DNA of 64,000 nt. It comes from Cellulophaga omnivescoria. Its GTDB lineage: Bacteria; Bacteroidota; Bacteroidia; Flavobacteriales; Flavobacteriaceae. This document shows positions 18,750 through 27,909 of this stretch, in pieces. The stretch is from positions 496,001 through 560,000 of the forward strand of contig NZ_MDDP01000010.1 in the NCBI RefSeq assembly GCF_001999725.1, in the 5' to 3' direction. A model generated the notes under the pieces. The model ran no database searches and had not been told where the DNA came from. It saw only the letters and a program-made list of their open reading frames with translations. The first letter of the stretch is position 1. Every line of letters starts with the position of its first letter. Made by a program: the position numbers and the translations under genes.

Positions 18750-21197
18750 ATGGAGTCAATGATTATTTATGCGCCAATTATAATGGCGGTACTAGGACTG
18801 GTTTATATGGTTATAAAACAGACTTGGGTAATGAAACAAGACGCTGGTGATGGTAAAATGAAAGAAATTTCAGATCACATTTACGAAGGAGCTTTGGCAT
18901 TTTTAAATGCAGAATATAAGCTCTTGGCAATATTTGTAGTAATTGTAAGTGTTTTACTTGCAATAGTATCTATAGTAGTGCCCACAACTCATTGGTTAAT
19001 TGTAGTTGCGTTTATTTTTGGAGCTATATTCTCTGCTTTTGCTGGTAATATAGGAATGAAAATTGCAACCAAAACAAATGTTAGAACTACCCAAGCAGCA
19101 CGTACTAGTTTGCCAAATGCTCTAAAAATATCTTTTGGCGGAGGAACTGTAATGGGGCTTGGTGTTGCAGGTTTAGCAGTATTAGGGTTAACAGCTTTTT
19201 TTATAATTTTTTACCAATACGTTTTTATGCCTAACGGATGGACAAATGTTGGTGATATGACTATAGTTTTAGAAACATTGGCGGGTTTTTCCCTAGGAGC
19301 AGAATCTATAGCTTTATTTGCTAGAGTAGGAGGAGGTATTTATACAAAGGCCGCAGATGTGGGGGCAGATTTGGTAGGTAAGGTAGAAGCTGGTATTCCT
19401 GAAGATGATCCACGTAACCCAGCAACAATTGCAGATAATGTAGGTGATAACGTTGGTGATGTTGCCGGTATGGGAGCAGATTTATTTGGTTCTTACGTTG
19501 CTACCGTTTTAGCAGCTATGGTTTTGGGTAATTATGTTATAAAAGATATGGGAGGCTCTATACAAGATGCCTTTGGTGGTATTGGCCCAATTTTATTACC
19601 AATGGCTATAGCAGGTGCAGGTATATTAATTTCTATTATTGGTACTATGCTAGTTAAGATAAAGACTAACGATGCTAAAGAAGCACAAGTAATGGGTGCA
19701 TTAAATTTAGGAAACTGGGTATCTATAGGTTTAGTGGCAGCTTCTTGTTTTGGATTGGTTACCTGGATGCTACCAGAAACAATGCAGATGGAATTTTTTG
19801 GAGAAGGTAAAATTGCTATCTCATCTATACGTGTTTTTTATGCAACTTTGGTTGGTTTGGTTGTTGGTGCTGTAATTTCGTCGGTTACCGAATATTACAC
19901 TGGTTTAGGTAAAAAGCCAATATTAAAAATTGTTCAACAATCTAGTACAGGTGCAGGTACAAATATTATTGCTGGTTTGGCAACTGGTATGATTTCTACT
20001 TTTCCTTCTGTATTGTTATTTGCAGGTGCTATTTGGGCCTCTTATGCTTTTGCTGGTTTTTATGGTGTAGCTTTAGCTGCTTCTGCTATGATGGCAACTA
20101 CGGCTATGCAATTGGCTATTGATGCATTTGGACCAATATCTGACAATGCTGGTGGTATAGCAGAAATGAGTGAACAAGAGCCAATTGTACGTGAACGTAC
20201 AGATATTTTAGACTCGGTTGGTAATACAACTGCTGCAACAGGTAAAGGTTTTGCTATTGCCTCTGCTGCATTAACATCATTAGCATTATTTGCTGCTTAC
20301 GTAACTTTTACTGGTATAGATGGAATTAATATTTTTAAAGCTCCAGTTTTAGCAATGTTATTTGTTGGTGGTATGGTGCCTGTAGTATTCTCTGCATTGG
20401 CTATGAACGCTGTAGGTAAGGCTGCAATGGAAATGGTGCAAGAGGTGCGCAGGCAGTTTAAAGATATTCCTGGTATTATGGAAGGTACAGGAAAACCAGA
20501 ATACGATAAGTGTGTTGCAATTTCTACACAAGCTTCTTTAAAAGAAATGATGTTACCTGGTTTGCTAACTATTGGTTTTCCGCTTGTTATTGCATTTGTT
20601 CCTATGCTATTTGGTATGAATAATATGGCTATTGCAGAAATGCTTGGAGGTTATATGGCAGGCGTTACAGTAAGTGGTGTGCTTTGGGCTATTTTTCAAA
20701 ATAACGCAGGTGGTGCTTGGGATAATGCTAAAAAATCTTTTGAAGCAGGAGTAGAAATTAACGGAGAAATGACATACAAGGGCTCTGATGCACATAAAGC
20801 TGCGGTTACAGGAGATACAGTTGGTGATCCTTTTAAAGATACTTCTGGCCCATCAATGAATATATTAATAAAACTAACGTGTTTAATAGGTTTGGTTATA
20901 GCTCCTATTTTAGGCGGACATATAGAGGATAGCACAGTATTTAAGGAACATCAAACTAAAAAAGAAGTAACCATAAATATTGATGCAACTAGTAATGATT
21001 TGGCTGTGGCAACTATTACAACTATAACTACAAAAGACGGAGAACTAAATAAAAATGTACAGGTTGTAAATGGTACTGTAGAAGAAATTACAAAAAAAAT
21101 AAAAGCTGCTAAAGAAAAAGAAGGTATGGAGGTTAATGTATCTAAAGACAATAACTCTAATAAAACTATTACAGTAGGGCTAGATTACAAAAACTGA
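18750..21197 (+). CDS. hppA: Membrane-bound ion-pumping pyrophosphatase, K+-dependent type
   Basis: A polytopic inner-membrane enzyme that couples PPi hydrolysis to Na+ and/or H+ export. The 815-residue product has the PPi/Mg-binding [19 protein letters not shown] segment near residues 202-220, the [20 protein letters not shown] helix, and [15 protein letters not shown]. The [10 protein letters not shown] motif near residue 495 has Ala where K+-independent enzymes have Lys, so K+ stimulation is expected. The C-terminus is extended: after the last helix about 80 polar residues ([19 protein letters not shown] onward) follow, absent from typical enzymes. Whether it pumps Na+, H+ or both cannot be read from the sequence with confidence. 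Confidence 0.95.
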   Translation: MESMIIYAPIIMAVLGLVYMVIKQTWVMKQDAGDGKMKEISDHIYEGALAFLNAEYKLLAIFVVIVSVLLAIVSIVVPTTHWLIVVAFIFGAIFSAFAGNIGMKIATKTNVRTTQAARTSLPNALKISFGGGTVMGLGVAGLAVLGLTAFFIIFYQYVFMPNGWTNVGDMTIVLETLAGFSLGAESIALFARVGGGIYTKAADVGADLVGKVEAGIPEDDPRNPATIADNVGDNVGDVAGMGADLFGSYVATVLAAMVLGNYVIKDMGGSIQDAFGGIGPILLPMAIAGAGILISIIGTMLVKIKTNDAKEAQVMGALNLGNWVSIGLVAASCFGLVTWMLPETMQMEFFGEGKIAISSIRVFYATLVGLVVGAVISSVTEYYTGLGKKPILKIVQQSSTGAGTNIIAGLATGMISTFPSVLLFAGAIWASYAFAGFYGVALAASAMMATTAMQLAIDAFGPISDNAGGIAEMSEQEPIVRERTDILDSVGNTTAATGKGFAIASAALTSLALFAAYVTFTGIDGINIFKAPVLAMLFVGGMVPVVFSALAMNAVGKAAMEMVQEVRRQFKDIPGIMEGTGKPEYDKCVAISTQASLKEMMLPGLLTIGFPLVIAFVPMLFGMNNMAIAEMLGGYMAGVTVSGVLWAIFQNNAGGAWDNAKKSFEAGVEINGEMTYKGSDAHKAAVTGDTVGDPFKDTSGPSMNILIKLTCLIGLVIAPILGGHIEDSTVFKEHQTKKEVTINIDATSNDLAVATITTITTKDGELNKNVQVVNGTVEEITKKIKAAKEKEGMEVNVSKDNNSNKTITVGLDYKN

Positions 21198-21221
21198 TAT
21201 AGAATTTTATTTAATTCATAA

Positions 21222-21251
21222 AAAAAACCACACTTTTTGGTGTGGTTTTTT
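21222..21251. terminator. Bidirectional terminator between hppA and the deoxynucleoside kinase
   Basis: Stem ACCACAC (21227-21233) with GTGTGGT (21240-21246), A-run on the left and T-run on the right, between convergent genes, so it serves both strands. Confidence 0.9.
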
Positions 21252-21256
21252 AGTTT

Positions 21257-21877
21257 TTATGGTTGAAATAATCCGTTTATTTCTGCATCAATTTTATTAA
21301 TAACAAAACCTAAATCTTCAGGATTGTCAACAAAATTTAAATTATCTACATCAATAATTAATAAATTTCCTTTGTCATAACCGTGTATCCAAGCTTCATA
21401 ACGTTCATTTAATCTGCTTAAATAATCAATAGAAATAGTGTTTTCGTAATCTCTACCTCTTTTATGTATTTGGTTCACTAAATTAGGAATAGAACTCCTT
21501 AAATAAATAAGTAAATCTGGTGGTTGTACCAAGCTTTCCATTAACTCAAAAAGACTCGTGTAATTTTCAAAGTCTCTGTTCGTTAATAATCCCATTGCGT
21601 GTAAGTTAGGAGCAAAAATAAAGGCATCTTCATATATTGTTCTATCCTGTATTATGTCTTTGCCACTTTCTCTAATTTGTAAAATTTGTCTAAACCTGCT
21701 ATTTAAAAAGTATATCTGCAAATTAAAACTCCAACGTTCCATTTGGTTGTAAAAATCATCTAAGTAAGGATTGTCTACAACATCTTCAAAATTTGGTTGC
21801 CAATTAAAATGTTTGGCTAGCAATCTGGTTAAAGTTGTTTTCCCTGCACCTATGTTTCCTGCTACTGCAATATGCAT
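21257..21877 (-). CDS. Deoxynucleoside kinase
   Basis: Phosphorylates deoxynucleosides for salvage. The 206-residue cytoplasmic product has the P-loop GNIGAGKTTL at residues 7-16, the DRTIYEDAFIF segment (the DRS-type catalytic motif of the dNK/dGK family), and the lid region with RGRDYEN. Closest families are deoxyadenosine/deoxyguanosine kinases; the substrate cannot be fixed from the sequence. It converges with hppA across a shared terminator. A nucleoside transporter lies about 10 kb upstream in the same window. Confidence 0.92.
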   Translation of the reverse strand: MHIAVAGNIGAGKTTLTRLLAKHFNWQPNFEDVVDNPYLDDFYNQMERWSFNLQIYFLNSRFRQILQIRESGKDIIQDRTIYEDAFIFAPNLHAMGLLTNRDFENYTSLFELMESLVQPPDLLIYLRSSIPNLVNQIHKRGRDYENTISIDYLSRLNERYEAWIHGYDKGNLLIIDVDNLNFVDNPEDLGFVINKIDAEINGLFQP

Positions 21878-22159
21878 ATTCTGTATGTGTTTTATTTTTT
21901 ATTAGACCGATATAGGGGTCGCACAATATACAAGATAAGACTAGTATCTAAAAATGTTTGCGGCAATAAACCTAATACTTTTTAAAACCAGTAGTAAACC
22001 ATTGTATTTGTACAAAGTTACAACGATAAAATAAGTCTTGTGCGTATGTCTAAAACGATTTTTTTAAAAAAAATACAATTCGCCATTAAACTATATTAAA
22101 AGATGGTAGTCTAAGTTGTTGAAAGCTAACTATCCGACAAGGATATAAACCACATACAA

Positions 22160-22993
22160 ATGAAGAACATTTTTTTAGTTGCACTTACTTTAGTTGCTAC
22201 GGTTTTTACCGTAACGGCTCAGGATTTTCAGGGTAAGGCTATTTATGAAACAAAGCTAACTAAGGCTCCAGACTTTGGAGGTAGAGATATGCCAGAGGCT
22301 CGTAAAAAAGAGATTATGGAGCGTATGAAAAGCGCAATGGAAAAAACATACATTTTAACGTTTAACAGAACAGAGTCTTACTATGTAGAAGACGAAAAAT
22401 TAGAAGCCCCAGGTGGTGGTGGACCCGGTTGGATGCGTTTTGTTGGTGGAGGTTCTACTGGTAAATATTACAAAAATATTAAAGAGCAAAACTATACCAA
22501 CCAAGTAGAAATGTACAGCAAAAATTTTTTAATAAAAGATGAGTTAAAAAAACCTGAATGGAAAATGGGCTCGGAAACTAAAAAAATTGGTAATTATACA
22601 GTATACAAAGCAACCCTTACAACTCCTATAGATACTACCGGTATGGGAGCAATGACCAGAATGTTTAGACGCGGTAGGCAAGGAGGAGAGTCTCAGCGAA
22701 AAATACCTACAGAAAAAACAGTTGTGGCTTGGTATACATTAGATATTCCTATTAGTCAAGGTCCTGCAGAATACTGGGGTTTACCAGGTTTAATTTTAGA
22801 AATAGAGCAAGAAGGATCTACATTGGTTTGTACTAAAATTGTAATGAATGCAGATGATGTTGTAGAGGTTAAAGCTCCAACCAAAGGAAAAGACATTAAT
22901 CAACAAGATTTTGATGCTCTTATGGTAAAAAAGCGTCAGGAGATGATGCAGAATTTTCAACAGCGCAGAGGATCAGGCGGCAGAGGTCGTTAA
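22160..22993 (+). CDS. GLPGLI family protein
   Basis: A 277-residue exported protein with a signal peptide (MKNIFLVALTLVATVFTVTA). The family-defining GLPGLI motif is present in EYWGLPGLILEIEQEG near residues 195-210, with a preceding WYTLDIPISQGP segment. Basic Arg/Gly-rich C-terminus. GLPGLI proteins are Bacteroidetes-specific and of unknown function; they are often encoded next to outer-membrane receptor-like proteins, as here, where the next gene begins 28 bases later. Probably periplasmic and a partner of that protein. Confidence 0.9.
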   Translation: MKNIFLVALTLVATVFTVTAQDFQGKAIYETKLTKAPDFGGRDMPEARKKEIMERMKSAMEKTYILTFNRTESYYVEDEKLEAPGGGGPGWMRFVGGGSTGKYYKNIKEQNYTNQVEMYSKNFLIKDELKKPEWKMGSETKKIGNYTVYKATLTTPIDTTGMGAMTRMFRRGRQGGESQRKIPTEKTVVAWYTLDIPISQGPAEYWGLPGLILEIEQEGSTLVCTKIVMNADDVVEVKAPTKGKDINQQDFDALMVKKRQEMMQNFQQRRGSGGRGR

Positions 22994-23021
22994 ATTTCAT
23001 CAGTATTAATACATATTTATA

Positions 23022-25790
23022 ATGAAAAAAATCATAAAATTTTTTATGGTTATGGCTTGTATTGCCGTAACCGGAGTAGTACAGGCGCAAAAAATTACTG
23101 TTACTGGTGTTGTTAAGGATAGTCTTAATAATCCTTTAGAAATGGCTAACGTAGTAGCTATTAATGCAGAAACTAAAGCATTAGATGGTTTTGGAATTAC
23201 CAATGAAAAAGGTATTTACAAAATGAATGTCGAGGAAAATTCTAAATACAATATTAAGGTAAGTTATTTAGGTTTTAAAACAAGAGAAATTGTTTTAGAA
23301 ACTAAAGAAACAGATATAAACAGAAATTTTACTTTGTTAGATGAGGCAGAAAGTTTAGATGGTGTAGAAATTACGTATGAGATGCCTGTAAACGTTAAGG
23401 GAGATACAATTGAGTATAATGCAGATTCTTTTGCTACAGGTACAGAAAAAAAACTTGAAGATCTTTTAAAAAATTTACCAGGAGTAGAGGTTAATGACGA
23501 TGGTGAAATTGAAGTAGAAGGTCAGTCTGTTGGTAAAGTAATGGTAGAGGGTAAAGATTTTTTTGACGGCGATAGCAAATTGGCATCAAAAAATATACCT
23601 GCAAATGCTTTAGATAAAATACAGGTTTTAAAAAACTACAATGAGGTTGGACAGTTAAAAGGTGTAACAGATAATCAAGACAATTACGCAATTAACATAA
23701 AACTAAAAGAAGGTAAAAAGAATTTTTGGTTTGGAGAAATCACAGCAGGTGTAGGTAATGAAGAACGTTACATTGCGCACCCTAAATTATTTTATTACAA
23801 CCCTAATTATAGTATAAACTTAATTACAAACTTTAATAATATTGGCGAAGTACCATTTACACGTAGAGACTATTTTAGGTTTACTGGTGGTTTTGGTAAT
23901 GGAGGTAGCACAAATACAGGTACAAGTTTTAATGTAGGTTCTAGTGATATGGGCTTTTTAACACTACAAAATAATAGGGCTCAAGAAATAAGCTCTAAGT
24001 TTGGTGCTGCTAACTTTAGTTATTCTCCTAAAAAAACTTGGGATTTAAGTGGTTTTGCAATCTACTCTGGTAACGTTACAGATATGCAGCAAAATACATT
24101 TAGACAATACAAAGCTAATGCAGATGGCAGCCAACCATCTCCAGATGAATTTACAGAGAGTGTAACAAACCAAAGAAGTGATTTGGCTTTGCTAAAGTTA
24201 AGTTCTAGTTACAAACCTAATGCAGATAATCATTTTGATTATGATATTTTTGGTAGAATATCTAGCCAAAAAGAAGTGCAAGATTTGTACTCAACTTTAA
24301 CAGGTGATATAGATGAAGTTCAAAAACAGGACCCGTATAGTATAAATCAGAACGCTAATTATTACTACACTTTAAATGCAAAAAATATTTTTGCCGTAGA
24401 AGCACAATATTTATTACAACAAGAAGATCCTTTTTACAATGCAGCTTTGGCACAAAGTGATCAGTTTAGGTTAGATGAGGTTTTAGGTATGGACCAAAAC
24501 CAAGATGGTTATGATGTTGTGCAAGACAAAATGGTAAAGACCAATAAACTAGATGCAAAAATAGATTACTGGTACATTACAGGAGATAAGAGTAATTTAA
24601 AATTTACACTTGGTTCTTTATTAAGTACACAAAAGTTTAATTCAGAAATTTTTCAGATTTTAGATAACGGTAATAAATTTACGTTAGATGATGCTGTTAG
24701 CTCTGTAGAAAATGATGTTAAGTACAACTTTACAGATATTTATATGGCTTTTGAGTATAGAGTAAAAGTAGGTGCATTTACATTTACTCCCGCAGTTTCT
24801 GTACACAATTATACAACAAAAAATGAGCAATTAGGATCTACTGTTACAGATGATTTTGTTCGTTTGTTGCCAAGTTTTAACACAAGATTACAAATTAAAA
24901 AGAGCGAGGATATCAACTTTAATTACAGAATGATGACTAGTTTTTCTGATGTTAACCAGTTTGCATCTTCTTTTGTAATGAATAATTACAACTCTCTTTT
25001 TCAAGGTAACAGAGATTTAGAAAGTGCATTGTCTCATAACTTAACACTGCGTTATAACAATTTTAATATGTTTAATTTTAGCAATATTAGAGCATCATTA
25101 TCATATAACAAAAGGGTAGATCAAGTACGTAACATATCAGATTTCTTAAACTTTGCCAACCCAGATTATCCTGCAACTTCTGATGATGAGTTTATACAAA
25201 CATCTAACAGAATATCGTCTCCGTTTAACTCTAACTTTGCAGATGAAACTTTTTCTGCAAACGGATCTTTTGAGCGTACTTTTGGTAAAATAAAAGCAGG
25301 TTTAGGAGCAACTATGAACTACTCTAAGTTTAACCAAATTGTAGATAATGAGCAAGCAATTAACGAGTCTTTTACAACTACTTACAGAGGTAGTTTAGGA
25401 ACACGTTTTTTAAACGCGCCAAATATAGAGTTTGGTTATAATTTAGCCGTAAACAATTACGAGCAGCCAAATGGCTCTAGTATAAAATACTTTACACATC
25501 AGCCAACCATAAAATTAGATGCTACTTTTTTAAGAGATTTTATTTTTAATGCAGACTACTCTTATTACAACTATAAAAACGAGGTAGAAAGTTTAAATAC
25601 ATACTCTTTTATGGATGCAACATTGGGCTACCAAAAAAAGGATAGCAAATGGGAGTATATTTTAGGAGTAACAAACCTTTTTAATACAGAATCTTTAAAT
25701 CAGGATAGTGATAATACCTTGTTTGTTAGCACAAGTGAGTATTTTATACAGCCAAGATATGTAACCTTAAAAGTAAGGTACAACCTGTAA
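23022..25790 (+). CDS. TonB-dependent receptor-like outer membrane beta-barrel protein
   Basis: A 922-residue exported protein. After the signal peptide (MKKIIKFFMVMACIAVTGVV) comes a CarboxypepD-regulatory-like domain (ITVTGVVKDSLNNPLEMANV, residues ~25-110), then a plug-like region (GDTIEYNADSFATGTEKKLE, LLKNLPGVEVNDDGEIEVEG, VLKNYNEVGQLKGV), then a long barrel. This is the outer-membrane beta-barrel family that accompanies GLPGLI proteins. No lipid or sugar partner (SusD) is nearby, so the substrate is unknown. Co-transcribed with the GLPGLI gene and followed by a strong terminator. Confidence 0.88.
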   Translation: MKKIIKFFMVMACIAVTGVVQAQKITVTGVVKDSLNNPLEMANVVAINAETKALDGFGITNEKGIYKMNVEENSKYNIKVSYLGFKTREIVLETKETDINRNFTLLDEAESLDGVEITYEMPVNVKGDTIEYNADSFATGTEKKLEDLLKNLPGVEVNDDGEIEVEGQSVGKVMVEGKDFFDGDSKLASKNIPANALDKIQVLKNYNEVGQLKGVTDNQDNYAINIKLKEGKKNFWFGEITAGVGNEERYIAHPKLFYYNPNYSINLITNFNNIGEVPFTRRDYFRFTGGFGNGGSTNTGTSFNVGSSDMGFLTLQNNRAQEISSKFGAANFSYSPKKTWDLSGFAIYSGNVTDMQQNTFRQYKANADGSQPSPDEFTESVTNQRSDLALLKLSSSYKPNADNHFDYDIFGRISSQKEVQDLYSTLTGDIDEVQKQDPYSINQNANYYYTLNAKNIFAVEAQYLLQQEDPFYNAALAQSDQFRLDEVLGMDQNQDGYDVVQDKMVKTNKLDAKIDYWYITGDKSNLKFTLGSLLSTQKFNSEIFQILDNGNKFTLDDAVSSVENDVKYNFTDIYMAFEYRVKVGAFTFTPAVSVHNYTTKNEQLGSTVTDDFVRLLPSFNTRLQIKKSEDINFNYRMMTSFSDVNQFASSFVMNNYNSLFQGNRDLESALSHNLTLRYNNFNMFNFSNIRASLSYNKRVDQVRNISDFLNFANPDYPATSDDEFIQTSNRISSPFNSNFADETFSANGSFERTFGKIKAGLGATMNYSKFNQIVDNEQAINESFTTTYRGSLGTRFLNAPNIEFGYNLAVNNYEQPNGSSIKYFTHQPTIKLDATFLRDFIFNADYSYYNYKNEVESLNTYSFMDATLGYQKKDSKWEYILGVTNLFNTESLNQDSDNTLFVSTSEYFIQPRYVTLKVRYNL

Positions 25791-25812
25791 TACAGCATTG
25801 TTTGTTTATATA

Positions 25813-25860
25813 GAGGCTATGGATTGCAAATTAATTTGTAACCATAGCCTCTTATTTTTT
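25813..25860 (+). terminator. Intrinsic terminator after the GLPGLI/receptor operon
   Basis: Long stem GAGGCTATGG (25813-25822) with CCATAGCCTC (25842-25851), extended by a paired TTG/AA-rich inner helix, then a T-run to 25860. Confidence 0.92.
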
Positions 25861-25893
25861 CGTTAAAACTATTTTAGAACCAATCTAATTTTA

Positions 25894-25901
25894 TACTTTT
25901 G
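25894..25901 (+). promoter_or_regulatory. -7 promoter box of the metK leader
   Basis: TACTTTTG matches TAnnTTTG exactly and sits 13 bases before the SAM-II-like RNA, so the transcript would start just upstream of the aptamer. Confidence 0.65.
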
Positions 25902-25914
25902 CAGTCTAATTTAA

Positions 25915-25981
25915 GAGGAAGGATTTGACTGATTGCAACCTCGTATACTGTTACTCAGTACTACAAAAAATGCTAAAACAG
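25915..25981 (+). promoter_or_regulatory. SAM-II-like riboswitch upstream of metK
   Basis: A pseudoknot-type element. P1 pairs GAGG (25915-25918) with CCTC (25939-25942). The loop between reads GATTTGACTGATTGCA, which matches the SAM-II core from memory (GAUUUAACCGUAUUGCA in the metX prototype) apart from one missing U and two transitions. The 3' strand holds the conserved GCTAAAA (25972-25978). Pseudoknot pairings CTG (25929-25931) with CAG (25979-25981) and GCA (25935-25937) with TGC (25971-25973) are possible. A small extra hairpin (TACTG/CAGTA, loop TTACT) is inserted between P1 and the 3' strand. Position before a SAM synthetase supports the call; P1 is short, so a covariance-model check is needed. 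Confidence 0.72.
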
Positions 25982-26067
25982 ATTTAGTTAATTTTTTTTG
26001 ACGCCTTTTCCTGTTTTTTTTGCAATCTATCTTACCGTTTCTCTACTAACAATAGAAGTACAATATT

Positions 26068-27324
26068 ATGGCATATTTATTCACATCAGAATCTGTAAGT
26101 GAAGGACATCCAGATAAAATTGCAGATCAAATTAGTGATGCATTATTAGATAATTTTTTAGCTTTTGATCCAGAAAGTAAAGTAGCTTGTGAAACACTAG
26201 TTACAACTGGGCAAGTAGTACTTGCTGGTGAGGTAAAAAGCAATACCTATGTAGACTTGCAAAACATAGCACGTGAGGTAATTAATAACATTGGTTACAC
26301 AAAAGGAGCTTACCAATTTAGTGGAGATTCTTGTGGTGTTATCTCATTAATACATGAGCAGTCACAAGACATTAATCAAGGTGTAGACCGTGGTTCTAAA
26401 GAAGAACAAGGTGCTGGAGACCAAGGTATGATGTTTGGTTACGCAAGTAAAGAAACAGAAAACTATATGCCATTGGCATTAGATATTTCGCATAAAATAT
26501 TACAAGAGCTTGCTGCATTGCGTAGAGACGGTAAACAAATCTCTTATTTACGCCCAGATGCTAAGGCGCAAGTAACCATAGAATATTCAGATGATAACGT
26601 ACCGCAAGGTATAGATACTATTGTTGTATCTACACAGCATGACGATTTTGATGCTAATGATGAAAAAATGTTAGCGCAAATAAAATCAGATATCATTTCT
26701 ATTTTAATGCCAAAAGTAATAGCGCAATTTCCAGAGAAAGTACAAGCGTTATTTACCAACAAAATTCAGTATCACATTAACCCAACAGGTAAATTTGTAA
26801 TTGGTGGTCCGCACGGAGACACAGGTCTTACAGGCCGTAAAATTATAGTAGATACCTACGGTGGTAAAGGTGCTCACGGTGGTGGTGCATTTAGTGGTAA
26901 AGATCCAAGTAAGGTAGACCGTAGTGCAGCATATGCGGCAAGGCACGCAGCTAAAAATTTAGTAGCAGCTGGTATTGCAGACGAGATTTTGGTGCAAGTA
27001 AGTTACGCCATTGGTGTAGTAGAACCAACATCTATTTTTGTAGACACCTATGGTACAGCAAAAGTAAATTTAACAGATGGAGAAATTGCCAAAACAGTAG
27101 CACAAATTTTTGATATGCGTCCGTTTGCCATAGAAGACCGTTTAAAGCTAAGAAACCCTATTTATTTAGAGACCGCAGCTTATGGCCATATGGGTAAAGA
27201 ACCAAAAACAATCACAAAAGTTTTTGAGTCTCCATACAATGGTAAAGTAGAAAAAAAAGTAGAACTTTTTACTTGGGAAAAATTAGATATGGTAAGCGCA
27301 GTAAAAGCTGCTTTTAACCTTTAA
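26068..27324 (+). CDS. metK: S-adenosylmethionine synthetase
   Basis: Makes SAM from methionine and ATP. The 418-residue product has [19 protein letters not shown] at the N-terminus, [12 protein letters not shown] near residue 117, [12 protein letters not shown] and [19 protein letters not shown], all standard. Length is slightly above E. coli MetK. Its leader carries a SAM-II-like aptamer, so the product SAM probably limits its own synthesis. A terminator follows at 27348-27380. It heads the methionine/sulfur block of the window. Confidence 0.98.
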   Translation: MAYLFTSESVSEGHPDKIADQISDALLDNFLAFDPESKVACETLVTTGQVVLAGEVKSNTYVDLQNIAREVINNIGYTKGAYQFSGDSCGVISLIHEQSQDINQGVDRGSKEEQGAGDQGMMFGYASKETENYMPLALDISHKILQELAALRRDGKQISYLRPDAKAQVTIEYSDDNVPQGIDTIVVSTQHDDFDANDEKMLAQIKSDIISILMPKVIAQFPEKVQALFTNKIQYHINPTGKFVIGGPHGDTGLTGRKIIVDTYGGKGAHGGGAFSGKDPSKVDRSAAYAARHAAKNLVAAGIADEILVQVSYAIGVVEPTSIFVDTYGTAKVNLTDGEIAKTVAQIFDMRPFAIEDRLKLRNPIYLETAAYGHMGKEPKTITKVFESPYNGKVEKKVELFTWEKLDMVSAVKAAFNL

Positions 27325-27347
27325 AATAAAGTTTTTAATACTATATA

Positions 27348-27380
27348 AGTGCTTTGCTGTAATGGTAAAGCACTTTTTTT
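27348..27380 (+). terminator. Intrinsic terminator after metK
   Basis: Stem AGTGCTTT (27348-27355) with AAAGCACT (27367-27374), eleven-base loop, then seven T. Confidence 0.9.
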
Positions 27381-27398
27381 GTGTTTGATGTTTTGCTA

Positions 27399-27495
27399 TT
27401 TATTTGGGTGTTACCGCAAGGGTCGGGCTTTTTGTTTCAATCTTTTTTAAGAAATATAAAAAAGGATTTTCACTGCAATCCCTAACACAAATAAA
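27399..27495 (+). repeat. Structured intergenic repeat, copy 1
   Basis: A ~97-base element that folds on itself. The closing helix is TTTATTT (27399-27405), bulged GG, GTGTTA (27408-27413) with TAACAC (27483-27488), AAATAAA (27489-27495). Inside are a CC-GCAA-GG tetraloop hairpin (27414-27421), a conserved GTCGGGCTTT, a second hairpin ATC-TTTTTT with AAAAAA-GGAT (27440-27467), and a conserved AATCCC before the closing strand. A second copy lies at 46801-46890 in the opposite orientation, with the same layout and a compensatory change in the closing helix. Could be the Rfam Flavo-1 RNA or an unnamed family. Confidence 0.72.
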
Positions 27496-27618
27496 GTTTT
27501 AATTTAAAAAATCGTTACAAAAACAAACAATTATTGTGTTTCTGTTATTTAAGCTTGTTAAAAAGGTTAAAATCAATATTTTTTCAAAAAAGATTAGGAT
27601 ATTAAATTTTTCTAAACA

Positions 27619-27626
27619 TATATTTG
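27619..27626 (+). promoter_or_regulatory. -7 promoter box of the metY SAM-I leader
   Basis: TATATTTG, an exact TAnnTTTG match, 30 bases before the SAM-I P1 helix. Confidence 0.65.
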
Positions 27627-27656
27627 TAGCTCAAAGTTCAAAACACTTATTGAATA

Positions 27657-27767
27657 GTTATCAAGAAAGGCGGAGGGATTAGACCCAATGAAGCCTTAGC
27701 AACCCTTTGTGCAATACAAAGAAGGTGCTAAATTCTACCAAGTACAGCGGTACTATAGGCAGATAAC
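27657..27767 (+). promoter_or_regulatory. SAM-I riboswitch (S-box) upstream of metY
   Basis: The P1 helix pairs GTTATC (27657-27662) with GATAAC (27762-27767). Between them is the canonical S-box core: AAGAAAGGCGGAGGGA, TTAGACCCAATGAAGCC, AGCAACC, then AAGGTGCTAAATTC and the P4 hairpin GTAC-AGCG-GTAC. SAM binding should stabilise P1 and lower expression of metY. A short reading frame across this RNA (27709-27897) is spurious. Confidence 0.95.
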
Positions 27768-27831
27768 GAAACAAGCTTTTTTATTTCAAAAAAAGCAAAT
27801 TTCCAATTTCTTTTTAACTCATTTAATTTTT

Positions 27832-27876
27832 AAACCATCTTGCAAAGTCGGCAAGACGCGGTTTTGGCTTTTTTAT
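27832..27876 (+). terminator. Terminator-type expression platform of the metY SAM-I riboswitch
   Basis: A stem of AAACC-A-TCTTGC (27832-27843) with GCAAGA-CGC-GGTTT (27851-27864), seven-base loop, followed after a few bases by a T-run (27869-27874). It lies between the aptamer and the metY ATG, as expected for transcriptional control. An alternative AU-rich hairpin precedes it (GCTTTTTT with AAAAAAGC near 27774-27796). The competing antiterminator pairing was not resolved by eye. Confidence 0.6.
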
Positions 27877-27909
27877 TTTATCAATTTTAATAATTAAAAA
27901 ATCAAAATT

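Noticed and set aside
21878-22159. 282-base gap between the deoxynucleoside kinase and the GLPGLI gene
   Set aside because: Looked for small genes, RNAs and operators; only AT-rich sequence and a minor GACC/GGTC repeat near 21904-21919 were seen, nothing supportable.
27709-27897. 62-codon reading frame downstream of metK
   Set aside because: It lies inside the SAM-I riboswitch and its terminator platform; the RNA structure explains the sequence and the peptide has no family features.
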